Shown: one piece after another, positions 43,908-51,754 of the stretch | How positions within the stretch are numbered: the first letter of the stretch is position 1 | Layout: each line of letters begins with the position of its first letter | NCBI RefSeq assembly: GCF_001182745.1 | Contig: NZ_LN868938.1 | Coordinates: 1,302,001 to 1,366,000 of the forward strand | Length of the DNA stretch: 64,000 bases | Source: Nocardia farcinica | Lineage (GTDB): Bacteria > Actinomycetota > Actinomycetes > Mycobacteriales > Mycobacteriaceae | Reading direction: 5' to 3' | Notes under the pieces: model-generated | The model's database searches: none | Seen by the model: only the letters and a program-made list of their open reading frames with translations | What the model was told of the DNA's origin: nothing | Position numbers and translations under genes: made by a program

Positions 43908-45448
43908 GCCACACCACCCGCAAGCATCTCCCGCAGCTGTGCCATGCCGTCGGTGATTTCCTTCTCGAGCCGATCGAGCTCGTCGAGAATCTCAGTAGGT
44001 GACCTGTGCTCGACCTCCTCGTGTACGACCTCCTTGTACCGATTCAGCGACAGGTCATACCCCTGCGCAGCGATGTCATCCTTCGGCACGCAGAAGCTCT
44101 GCTCCGTCCGAGCCCGCTCCAGCTCGGCCCCGTCGCGTTCGGCCCAGCGCCGCAACACATCCGGAAGGTTGTTCTTCGCGTGCTCGTCATCCGACAGCTC
44201 CGCGAGGGCACCGAGCTTGCCGACGTCCAGCAACGGGTTGCGCTTGTCGTCCAGGGACCAACCGTCGGCCTGCACGTCGTAGAACCACACGTTGTCGGTC
44301 CCACCGGAATTGGTCTTGGTGAAGAACAGGATCGCCGTCGACACACCCGCATACGGCTTGAACACACCTGACGGCAGCTTCACCACCGCATCGAGCTTCT
44401 GCTCCTCGACCAGGATCCGCCGAAGTTCCTTGTGCGCCTTCGAGGACCCGAACAGCACCCCGTCCGGCACGATCACCGCCGCCCGCCCACCGGGCTTGAG
44501 CAGGCGCAGGAACAACGCCAGGAACAGCAGTTCGGTCTTCTTCGTCTTCGCGATCTGTTGTAGATCCTTGGCGGTGTTCTCGTAGTCCAACGACCCGGCG
44601 AACGGGGGATTCGCCAGGACCAGCGAATACGCTTCGGCGTCACCGGTGTTCGCCTCCGCGAGGGAATCACGGTAGCGGATGTCGGGCTGTTCGATGCCGT
44701 GCAGCAGCATGTTCATCGACCCGATTCGCAGCATCGTGTTGTCGAAGTCGAAGCCGTGGAACATTTTGTGGTGGTAGTGGTGCTTACCTGCGCCCGAGTT
44801 GATCGCGTCCGCGTGGTGGGCGCGCATGTACTCCGACGCAGCCACCAGGAAGCCACATGTCCCGGACGCCGGGTCGACGATCGTGTCGCCGGGTTTCGGG
44901 GCCATCATGTGGACCATCAGCTCGATGATGTGGCGCGGGGTGCGGAACTGGCCGTTCTGGCCGGCGGAGGCGATTTTCGCGAGCAGGTATTCGTAGATGT
45001 CGCCCTTGGTGTCGCGGTTCTCCATCGGCACCTTGTCCAGGCGATCGACTACCCGCTGCAACATGCCAGGGTTCGGGATCGTGAGCCGGGCGTCCTTCAT
45101 GAAGTGCGCATACGTGGAGTCCTCGCCGCGCATCTCCTTGATGAACGGGAACACCCGGTTCGCGACGATGTCGAACATCTCGTCGGCATGCCGGTCCCGG
45201 AACACCGACCAGCGCAGGTCGTTGTACGGCCGGCCCTCCGGGTCGTTCCCTTCCGGGAACGGGTTGCCCTCGAGCGGCTGCGCCAGCAGGTTCGCCCGCT
45301 CCAGCGCGCGGGTCTGCTCATCGTCCAGGCGCCGGATGAACAGCAGGTATGTGATCTGCTCCATCACCTCGAGTGGATTGGAGATGCCACCTGTCCAGAA
45401 CGCGTCCCAGACTGCGTCGACCTTGTTCTTGATGTCACCGGTGATCAC
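43904..45448 (-). CDS. hsdM: Type I restriction-modification methyltransferase subunit (HsdM)
   Basis: A 514-residue N6-adenine DNA methyltransferase. An HsdM_N helical domain (VWDAFWTGGISNPLEVMEQI) is followed by the SAM-binding motif I DPASGTCGFLVAA near 193 and the catalytic NPPF motif (VLANPPFAGS) near 279; a C-terminal helical part contacts HsdS. The GQFRTPRHIIELMV segment is typical of HsdM. It is the first gene of the hsdM-hsdS-mrr operon, with a GTGA overlap to hsdS. Methylation of the bipartite target protects the host from HsdR. All motifs are intact. Confidence 0.93.
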   Translation of the reverse strand: MITGDIKNKVDAVWDAFWTGGISNPLEVMEQITYLLFIRRLDDEQTRALERANLLAQPLEGNPFPEGNDPEGRPYNDLRWSVFRDRHADEMFDIVANRVFPFIKEMRGEDSTYAHFMKDARLTIPNPGMLQRVVDRLDKVPMENRDTKGDIYEYLLAKIASAGQNGQFRTPRHIIELMVHMMAPKPGDTIVDPASGTCGFLVAASEYMRAHHADAINSGAGKHHYHHKMFHGFDFDNTMLRIGSMNMLLHGIEQPDIRYRDSLAEANTGDAEAYSLVLANPPFAGSLDYENTAKDLQQIAKTKKTELLFLALFLRLLKPGGRAAVIVPDGVLFGSSKAHKELRRILVEEQKLDAVVKLPSGVFKPYAGVSTAILFFTKTNSGGTDNVWFYDVQADGWSLDDKRNPLLDVGKLGALAELSDDEHAKNNLPDVLRRWAERDGAELERARTEQSFCVPKDDIAAQGYDLSLNRYKEVVHEEVEHRSPTEILDELDRLEKEITDGMAQLREMLAGGVA

Positions 45449-45675
45449 GGGATACCAAAACCTGCCTGTTCTGCTCGACGAAGACCAACAGAACTGTATA
45501 GATCACCGGCCGATACCACCGTTCCCCCGCCCCCTTCCGGATCACTCGGACGGTCGTGCCTGCCTGTCCGACTCGCCGACTCTGCCGGCGGGGCGGCCCA
45601 GCCGCCGGGGTCCGCCGGCGCCATGACCGAGCCGGCCGTGTCATAGCCGACGACGATTGCGACCAGTGCGCCCGA

Positions 45676-46461
45676 TCAGGCGCGGTGTGGGCCCGGGACC
45701 GCGCCGGTGGTGGCCAGGATGGTCGCCGCGACCAGTTCCGGGTCGTCGATCATCGGCACGTGGCCGACGCCGGGCAGGATCTCGAAGCGGGCTTGCGGGA
45801 GCCGTTCCCGGGCGATGCGGCCGTTGACTTCGGGTGGCAGGATGGCGTCCGCACCGGACCAGGCCAGGGTGATCGGGCACGGCAGTTCGGGGACGGCGGG
45901 GATGTACTCGTCGGTGGCGAGCAGGTCTTCGGTGGCGGCGCATTCGACGAGGTCGGTCGCCGCGGTCAGTGCTTGTGCCGGGGTCAGTCGGTCGGCGTGG
46001 CAGGCGATGTCGCGCATGGCGAGTCGGCGGATCGTCGCCGAGCGGAAGACCAGCGGCTGGACCCGGTGGGTTGCCCGGGTGAGTGCGCCGAGGCGGCGCA
46101 GTTTCCGGACCGCGGCGGTCTGCCCGTGGCCGCCGGGGTTCCAGAAGCCGGCGGGTGAGAGGGCGCAGACGCTCGAGGCGCGGCCGCGGAGTGCCAGTTC
46201 GATGGCGATCCAGCCGCCGAGTGAGTTGCCCGCGAGGTGGGCTTGCTCGATACCGCGATCGTCGAGCATCCGTTCGGCCGCGTCGACGACGTCGCGCACC
46301 CGGACCGGGCGCTGCCGCACCGCGGGCCCGCCCCGGTGGCCGAGCGCGGTCGGCGCGAACACGTCGTGGTGGTCGCTCAGGTGCGGGACGACGTCGTCCC
46401 ACGCCGCCGCGGACATGGTGACGCCGTGGAACAGGACTACTGATGAGCGAGCGGGACTCAT
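45676..46461 (-). CDS. Alpha/beta hydrolase
   Basis: A 261-residue alpha/beta-fold hydrolase. The oxyanion-strand motif LFHGVTMSAAAWDDVVPHL lies near residue 10; the nucleophile elbow is GNSLGG near 80; the acid is probably Asp in WSGADAILPP and the catalytic His is in PGVGHVPMIDDPE near the end. These support an esterase/epoxide or lactone hydrolase-like activity, not more. It starts nine bases after the glycerate kinase gene ends, on the same strand, as the last gene of the run from 50412, so it may open a lactone or ester in the LacI-controlled pathway. Confidence 0.8.
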   Translation of the reverse strand: MSPARSSVVLFHGVTMSAAAWDDVVPHLSDHHDVFAPTALGHRGGPAVRQRPVRVRDVVDAAERMLDDRGIEQAHLAGNSLGGWIAIELALRGRASSVCALSPAGFWNPGGHGQTAAVRKLRRLGALTRATHRVQPLVFRSATIRRLAMRDIACHADRLTPAQALTAATDLVECAATEDLLATDEYIPAVPELPCPITLAWSGADAILPPEVNGRIARERLPQARFEILPGVGHVPMIDDPELVAATILATTGAVPGPHRA

Positions 46462-46470
46462 CAGCGCATG

Positions 46471-47607
46471 CTACCCAGCGTTCGCGTCCACGCCCGTCGA
46501 GATGGCGGCTCGGCCGATCTGGTGACCGATGTGGGTCAGCAGCCGCCCGGTCAGGTCCGGGTCACCGGCGGTGTCCTCGTCGGTGTAGTCCCCCAGCGCA
46601 TACACGGCGCTGAACCCGGCCGAACCCCATTGATCCGCCCGCAGCGTGCTCCGACCGGCGACGGCGACGACCGGAACGGGGTGGGCGCGACGGGCCAGCA
46701 CCGCGGGGAGTTTGCCGTGGGCGGTCTGCTCGTCGATGCTGCCCTCGCCGGTGACCACCAAGTCGAATTCGGGCAGTTGCCGGTCGAATTCGAGCAGGTC
46801 GAGAAAGAACCCGGCCCCCGACACGACCGTCCCGCCGAGCAGGAGTGCCGCGAACCCGATGCCACCCGCGCTGCCCGCTCCCGGCACGGCCGCGACCGCC
46901 GCCGCGTTCGGGTAGCCGCTGCGGGCGAAGGCCCGGACCAGGTTGTTCAGACCGGCATCGAGGAACGCCACTTCGGCGGGGGTCGCCCCCTTCTGCGGCG
47001 CGTAGACGGGCGCCGCACCGGTGGGGCCGAGCAGGGGGTTGGTGACATCGCCGGCGATCACGAGGTCCACCCCGGACAGCCGCATCGCCCGGGACGCGTC
47101 GACGGTGTGGACGCGCGCCAGGCTGCGTCCGCAGGCGCGCAGTCGCCTGCCGCTCGCGTCGGCGAAGGTGAAGCCGAGCGCGGCGAGCATTCCCATGCCG
47201 CCGTCGGTGCCCGCGCTGCCACCGAGGGCGAGCACCAGTCGCCGCGGGCGGTGCCGCAGGGCTTGCGCGATGGCCTGTCCCAGACCGAGGCTGCTCGCGT
47301 CCAGGGGCAGTGGGCGCCCGTTGGGCAGGGTGGTGAGGCCGCAGGTGTTGGCGACCTCGACCACGGCGGTGCCGTCGCCGACCGCGATCCGGCCGTAGGT
47401 CGGGGTGCCCGCCGCACCCGCCACGGTGACCGGATGCGGCGCGAGCCCGGCGGCGACGGCGGCGTCGACGCTCCCGTCACCGCCGTCGGCCAGCGGCATG
47501 CGCCGGCTCTCGACGCCCGCCGACGCCAAGCCCTGCGCCACGTGGTCGGCCACCTCGGACGCGGTGAGGCTGCCTTTGAACTTGTCGGGGGCGATCAGAA
47601 CCCGCAC
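46471..47607 (-). CDS. glxK: Glycerate 2-kinase (GarK/GlxK type)
   Basis: A 378-residue glycerate kinase of the type I family. The start VLIAPDKFKGSLTASEVADH is diagnostic, with PLADGGDGSVDA following; the middle contains ALGGSAGTDGGMGMLAALGF and VIAGDVTNPLLGPTGAAPVY, and the end LVVTGEGSIDEQTAHGK. It phosphorylates D-glycerate with ATP to 2-phosphoglycerate. The GTG start at 47607 lies 37 bases after the ABC ATPase gene, so it is probably cotranscribed with the importer. Its presence suggests that the imported or dehydrogenated compound is broken down to a glycerate or tartronate-level C3 unit. Confidence 0.9.
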   Translation of the reverse strand: MRVLIAPDKFKGSLTASEVADHVAQGLASAGVESRRMPLADGGDGSVDAAVAAGLAPHPVTVAGAAGTPTYGRIAVGDGTAVVEVANTCGLTTLPNGRPLPLDASSLGLGQAIAQALRHRPRRLVLALGGSAGTDGGMGMLAALGFTFADASGRRLRACGRSLARVHTVDASRAMRLSGVDLVIAGDVTNPLLGPTGAAPVYAPQKGATPAEVAFLDAGLNNLVRAFARSGYPNAAAVAAVPGAGSAGGIGFAALLLGGTVVSGAGFFLDLLEFDRQLPEFDLVVTGEGSIDEQTAHGKLPAVLARRAHPVPVVAVAGRSTLRADQWGSAGFSAVYALGDYTDEDTAGDPDLTGRLLTHIGHQIGRAAISTGVDANAG

Positions 47608-47644
47608 CGAGACGTTTCCTATCCGTGATCGGAGGGCAGTGGAA

Positions 47645-48439
47645 TCAGTCCGCGTGCGCCGCGGCGCCGAGCAGATCCCGCACCCGGTTGGCGACCGAGA
47701 TGAATTCCGGCGTCTCCATGGTGGCGGCGTACTCGCGGTGCGCGGGCAGGTCGACGTCGAGCACTTCGACGATGCGACCCGGCCGCGGACTCATCACCAC
47801 GACCCGATTGGCCAGGTAGACGGCCTCGGCCACCGAATGGGTGACCAGCAGCACGGTGGTGCCCGTTTCCCGCCAGATCCGATGCAGTTCGACGTTCATC
47901 CGCTCCCTGGTGAGCGCGTCGAGCGCGCCGAACGGCTCATCCATCAGCAGCACTTCCGGTTCGTGCAGCAGGGCCCGGCACAGCGAAACCCGCTGCTGCA
48001 TACCGCCGGAGAGCTCGTGCGGCAATGCGTTCTCGAATCCGGTGAGCCCGGTCATCTCGATCAGACGCGCGCATTCGGCCGCGGCGGCCCGCTTGTTCAT
48101 GCCGCGCATCTCGGCCTGGAGCAGGATGTTCTTGCGCACGGTCCGCCATTCCAGCAGCGCGGCGCGCTGGAAGACGTAACCGATATTGCGCTGCGGTCCC
48201 CGCACGGGGGCGCCGCCGAGTTCGACGCGGCCCTCGCTCGGCTCGGTGAGCCCGGCGACAACTTTCAACAGCGTGGATTTACCGCAGCCGGAGGGACCGA
48301 CGATCGAGACGAATTCGCCCCGGCCGATCCGTAAATCCACATCGTGCAGTGCGGTGACCTCGCCGCGGTTGGAGGAGAAGCGGACGGTCAGGTCCGCGAC
48401 CTCGACGGCGGTGTCGGCGATGGTGGTCGGTGTGCTCAT
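47645..48439 (-). CDS. ABC transporter ATP-binding protein (NitT/TauT type)
   Basis: A 264-residue ATPase of the SsuB/TauB group. Walker A VGPSGCGKSTLLKV (near 48-61), Q-loop GYVFQRAALLEW, signature LSGGMQQRVSLCRALL, Walker B VLLMDEPFGALD and H-loop LLVTHSVAEA are all intact. ATPases of this group drive import of nitrate, taurine, alkanesulfonates, hydroxymethylpyrimidine or aromatic acids. It lies between the solute-binding protein gene and glycerate kinase, with small gaps. The pairing with a sugar-type catabolic regulon makes the transported compound uncertain. Confidence 0.9.
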   Translation of the reverse strand: MSTPTTIADTAVEVADLTVRFSSNRGEVTALHDVDLRIGRGEFVSIVGPSGCGKSTLLKVVAGLTEPSEGRVELGGAPVRGPQRNIGYVFQRAALLEWRTVRKNILLQAEMRGMNKRAAAAECARLIEMTGLTGFENALPHELSGGMQQRVSLCRALLHEPEVLLMDEPFGALDALTRERMNVELHRIWRETGTTVLLVTHSVAEAVYLANRVVVMSPRPGRIVEVLDVDLPAHREYAATMETPEFISVANRVRDLLGAAAHAD

Positions 48440-48455
48440 GTCGTCCTCGCTCCGG

Positions 48456-49496
48456 TCACGGCTGGCTGGCGGGGGTGAATGCCGAGTCCCAGTATTTGGC
48501 CGGGTCCTCGGCTTTCTCGAGGAGTTTCGCCTCACTGAGCACCTCGACGGTGGCGCGCCAGTTCGCTTCCACGTTGGTTCCCGGCGCCTTGCCCGCGGTC
48601 TCGGGCGTGCTGAGCAGCGGGATGGTCTGCTGCCACTGCTCGAGCAACACCGACTGCGGCGGCAGTTGCGGATCCTTGCCCTCCATCGCGGCGACCGCCT
48701 GCTCGGGCGCGGCGACGGCGGCGGCGAAAGCCTCACTGGTCGCATCCACCATGGCCTGCACCAGTTCGGGCGAAGACGCGATGGTTTCCTGGTTGGCGAT
48801 GAGCCCGTTGCTGTAGAAGTTCAGTGCCTGATCCGAATACCGCAGGTAGCGGACTTCTTTGCCGCTCTTGTTCGCGATCGTCGGTCCCTGGTCGTGGGCG
48901 AAACCGATCAGCCCGTCGACCCGGCCCGACAGCATCGCCGACATCTTGCCCGCCGAGTCGAGGCTCTGCTGAGTCACCTGGTCGGCGGGCACGCCCGCCT
49001 TGTCGAGATACATCGGGAAGGTCGTGGTCGGCGCGTCACCGGCGGAGACGGCGATGGTCTTGCCCGCGAGGTCGGCCGGGGTGCGGATATCCGAATCGGC
49101 GAACACCTGCACCGCCGAGGGGGTGGTCTGCAGGAAAACGCCGACGCTTTTGATCTTCACGCCCTTGTCGATATTGCTGAGGACCGCCGGGGTGTCGGCC
49201 CAGCCGAAGTCGGTCTGGTTGGCGCCGGTGGCCTGGGCGGTTTTGGTCGAGCCTTGACCCGCCGAGATCTTCAGGTCGATGCCGTGCTTGGCGAAGATGC
49301 CTTCCTGCACCCCGTAATAGAACGGGGCGTGCTCGCCGTAGGGGTACCAGTTGAGCATCAGCGACACCTCGGTGGTCGCGCCGTCGGCGCCGGGCGCCTT
49401 CGCTTCGGTGCCGCCGCCTCCGCAACCGGTCAGTGCCAGGATCGAGGCCAGCGCCGCGGCGCCGATGGTCGTGCGTGTGCGAGTACGGAATGTCAT
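48456..49496 (-). CDS. ABC transporter substrate-binding lipoprotein (NMT1/ThiY-like)
   Basis: A 346-residue solute-binding protein anchored by a lipobox: ILALTGC with the Cys near residue 25. The mature part starts EVSLMLNWYPYGEHAPFYYG, close to the opening motif of NMT1/ThiY-type proteins which bind pyrimidine precursors or aromatic/sulfonate compounds; DFGWADTPAVL and GVFLQTTPSAVQVF follow the usual strand order. It would deliver the ligand to the permease at 49540. The L-N-W-x-P-x-x-x-H-A-P-F-Y-x-G form is common in thiamine-precursor and nucleoside-type binders, so the ligand may be neither sulfonate nor sugar. Confidence 0.85.
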   Translation of the reverse strand: MTFRTRTRTTIGAAALASILALTGCGGGGTEAKAPGADGATTEVSLMLNWYPYGEHAPFYYGVQEGIFAKHGIDLKISAGQGSTKTAQATGANQTDFGWADTPAVLSNIDKGVKIKSVGVFLQTTPSAVQVFADSDIRTPADLAGKTIAVSAGDAPTTTFPMYLDKAGVPADQVTQQSLDSAGKMSAMLSGRVDGLIGFAHDQGPTIANKSGKEVRYLRYSDQALNFYSNGLIANQETIASSPELVQAMVDATSEAFAAAVAAPEQAVAAMEGKDPQLPPQSVLLEQWQQTIPLLSTPETAGKAPGTNVEANWRATVEVLSEAKLLEKAEDPAKYWDSAFTPASQP

Positions 49497-49539
49497 GCGA
49501 GTTCTCCAGCTGTGGCGGTGATACGAAGGGTCGGCGTGC

Positions 49540-50412
49540 TCATGCGCCGCCGACGACCGAGGCCGTGGACCGACGGGAGGCGTGCCAGGGAATGAGGAAC
49601 TGCTCGGCGATCTCGATGATCGCGAACAGGATGATGCCGAGCAGGGACATGATGATCAGGGCCGCGAACAGCATGGCCGTGTCGATGTTGCCGTTGGCTT
49701 GCAGAATCACATAGCCGAGCCCCTCGTTGGCGCCGACGAATTCGCCGACCACCGCGCCGGTGACCGCGAGGGTGGCCGCGATCTTGAGCCCGGACATCAG
49801 TTGGGGCAGCGAGGCGGGAAAACGGACCTTCACGAACGTCTTCCAGTTGCCGGCGCCCATGGTGGAGGTGAGTTCGAGAATCTCCGGGTCCACCGAGCGC
49901 AGGCCGGCCATACCGGAGATCACGATCGGGAAGAAGGCCATCAGCACCGCGACCAGGATCTTCGGGCTGGTGCCGAACCCGAGCCAGACGATGAACAGCG
50001 GCGCGATCGCGATTTTCGGGATGACCTGCGCGAAGAGAATGAGCGGGTACATGGTTCGCTCGACACTGCGCGAATAGATCATCACCAGCGCGACCGCCTC
50101 GCCGATCAACGCGGCGATGACGAAGCCGACGACTGTTTCGTAAGTGGTGACCCACGTGTTCTCGAGCAGGTAGGCCGAGTTGTCGACGGTGGTGCGCCAG
50201 GTTTCCGCCGGCGACGGCAGAATATAGGGCTCGACGAGCTCGAATTCGGTGACGACCCACCAGGCGACGACGAGCGCCGCCACCAGGGCGAGCGGCCGCC
50301 ACACGGTCGACCACAGGCTCGACAGGGGTGGGAGCTTTCGGCGCCGGGGGCGAACGGGTTGCGTCGCTTTCGGTGCGGAGGAACCGGCCTCGACGGACGT
50401 GACTACCGCCAT
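49540..50412 (-). CDS. ABC transporter permease (NitT/TauT type)
   Basis: A 290-residue inner-membrane permease with six helices. The first TM is ALVAALVVAWWVVTEFEL after a basic N-terminus; the BPD_transp_1 domain contains the EAA-like loop near residues 180-200 (LELTSTMGAGNWKTFVKVRFPASLPQLMSG), ending EFVGANEGLGYVI. It is the first gene of the leftward operon, 49-63 bases after the LacI-type operator at 50462-50475. Only one permease gene is present, as usual for homodimeric members of this family. Confidence 0.9.
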   Translation of the reverse strand: MAVVTSVEAGSSAPKATQPVRPRRRKLPPLSSLWSTVWRPLALVAALVVAWWVVTEFELVEPYILPSPAETWRTTVDNSAYLLENTWVTTYETVVGFVIAALIGEAVALVMIYSRSVERTMYPLILFAQVIPKIAIAPLFIVWLGFGTSPKILVAVLMAFFPIVISGMAGLRSVDPEILELTSTMGAGNWKTFVKVRFPASLPQLMSGLKIAATLAVTGAVVGEFVGANEGLGYVILQANGNIDTAMLFAALIIMSLLGIILFAIIEIAEQFLIPWHASRRSTASVVGGA

Positions 50413-50461
50413 CTGGAGTCCTAAAGCTAGTAGTGGAGCGGGGTTCGAACGGTACCCGCCG

Positions 50462-50475
50462 GGAATGCGCTTTCC
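50462..50475. promoter_or_regulatory. LacI-type operator, copy 1 (before the ABC permease gene)
   Basis: GGAATGCGCTTTCC on the plus strand is the exact reverse complement of the element at 51643-51656. It is a near-perfect palindrome (GGAA-wGCGCw-TTCC), lies 50 bases before the permease ATG and has the CG-centred symmetry normal for LacI-family operators. Confidence 0.75.
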
Positions 50476-50538
50476 GAAGCTGGACCCGAGGCTAGTGTGA
50501 CCGGACCCACAGTGTCAAGGGTCTCGAATCGGCGCAGG

Positions 50539-51579
50539 TCAGGACCGGCGCGACACGCTGCTGTCGCGCAGGATCACGCGGCCGGGCACGAATTCGTGGA
50601 CCCGCTCCGCCGTCGCCGACTCGTCCAGCGCGAGCGCGACGGCACGCTCGCCGATCTCGACCAGGGACAGCGCGACCGTCGACAAACCCGGCACGTGATC
50701 CCGCAGCGTCGGAATGTCGTCGAATCCGGCAACACAGACATCGTCGGGCACCGAAAGCCCGAGCTCACGCCACGCGGCGATCGCCCCGATCGCCATCACG
50801 TCGCTGACGGCGAACACGCACGGCGCCGCGGCCCCGGTCTGCCCGGGACGCAGATCCAGCGCGGCGGCGAGGCGGCGCGCGGCGCTGAAGCCACCGTCGC
50901 GGGAGAAGTCGCCCGCGATCTCCACCAGCGGTGTCACGCCCCGGCACGCGAGCGCTTCGACGAAGCCGTTGCGCCGGTCGACGGCGGTTCTGATATGCGC
51001 GGGCCCGCCGATGACGGCGAAGTCCCGATGCCCCTGCCCGAGCAGTGCGCGCGCCAATTCGGCTGACGCCGCATGGTTTTCGGGCTCCACCGCGGCCCCG
51101 AAGGACAACGGCTGCCCGATCACGACCACCTTGCCGTTGTTGTCGAGATACCGCGCACACTCCTTCTCGAGGTCGCGGTCGAGGTCCCCGCTCTGGCGCG
51201 AGCCCGCGAGGATGATCGCGTCGGCGCGATGCGAGATGAAGGTGCTCACCGACTCGCGTTCGATGTCGAAGTCGCGTTGCGTGCTGGCCAGCAGCACGAG
51301 TTTGCCCGCCCGGCGCGCCGCCGCCTGGACGCCCTGGACGATCGAGGAGAAGTAGGGGTCGGCGATGTCGTGCACCACGAGGCCGATGAGGCCGGTCGAC
51401 GCCCGTGCGAGCGCCTGGGCCTGGGCATTCGGCACGTAACCCAGCTCGGCGGCGGCGGCGCGGACCCGGTCGGCGACGCCTTCGCCGGGAACCCGGGACG
51501 AGCCGTTGAGCACGCGGGACGCGGTTGCCAGGGAGACGCCCGCCCGGGCCGCGACGTCTTGCAATCTCACAGCCGCCAT
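50539..51579 (-). CDS. LacI-family transcriptional regulator
   Basis: A 346-residue LacI/GalR repressor. Residues 1-50 are the DNA-binding domain: RLQDVAARAGVSLATASRVL, then the hinge VPNAQAQALARAST. The rest is a periplasmic-binding-protein-like core (GLIGLVVHDIADPYFSSIV; CVFAVSDVMAIGAIAAWREL; VCVAGFDDIPTLRDHVPGLS) for a small ligand, expected to be a sugar or its acid. It sits between the two operons whose start regions share the 14-bp operator, so it is the obvious regulator of both. It ends 63 bases from the operator in front of the ABC operon. Confidence 0.9.
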   Translation of the reverse strand: MAAVRLQDVAARAGVSLATASRVLNGSSRVPGEGVADRVRAAAAELGYVPNAQAQALARASTGLIGLVVHDIADPYFSSIVQGVQAAARRAGKLVLLASTQRDFDIERESVSTFISHRADAIILAGSRQSGDLDRDLEKECARYLDNNGKVVVIGQPLSFGAAVEPENHAASAELARALLGQGHRDFAVIGGPAHIRTAVDRRNGFVEALACRGVTPLVEIAGDFSRDGGFSAARRLAAALDLRPGQTGAAAPCVFAVSDVMAIGAIAAWRELGLSVPDDVCVAGFDDIPTLRDHVPGLSTVALSLVEIGERAVALALDESATAERVHEFVPGRVILRDSSVSRRS

Positions 51580-51642
51580 GGCTTGGTGCCTCGTTCTCTC
51601 GATGCGGGTGGGGTTGACCGAACTTCGGGACTAGCATAGCTT

Positions 51643-51656
51643 GGAAAGCGCATTCC
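51643..51656. promoter_or_regulatory. LacI-type operator, copy 2 (between lacI-type gene and dehydrogenase operon)
   Basis: GGAAAGCGCATTCC lies 64 bases before the LacI gene start and 99 before the dehydrogenase start, and can therefore control both. It is identical, in reverse complement, to the site at 50462-50475, which is strong evidence for a common regulon because a 14-bp match is unlikely by chance here. Confidence 0.75.
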
Positions 51657-51754
51657 GAGGCTGCTTGTCCACTCGATGGGTGCGAGTCGCTCCGCACCGT
51701 CCACGACGCCGTCCCGCGGTCGTCGGTCCCGTAAATCAGAAGAGGCACAGACCA

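Noticed and set aside
36547..45560. Possible attachment repeat: tRNA 3' end against a similar CCCCCTTCCGGATCA near 45530
   Set aside because: The match is short, has a gap and lies in a C-rich stretch; it is not an exact copy of the tRNA end, so no att site is claimed.
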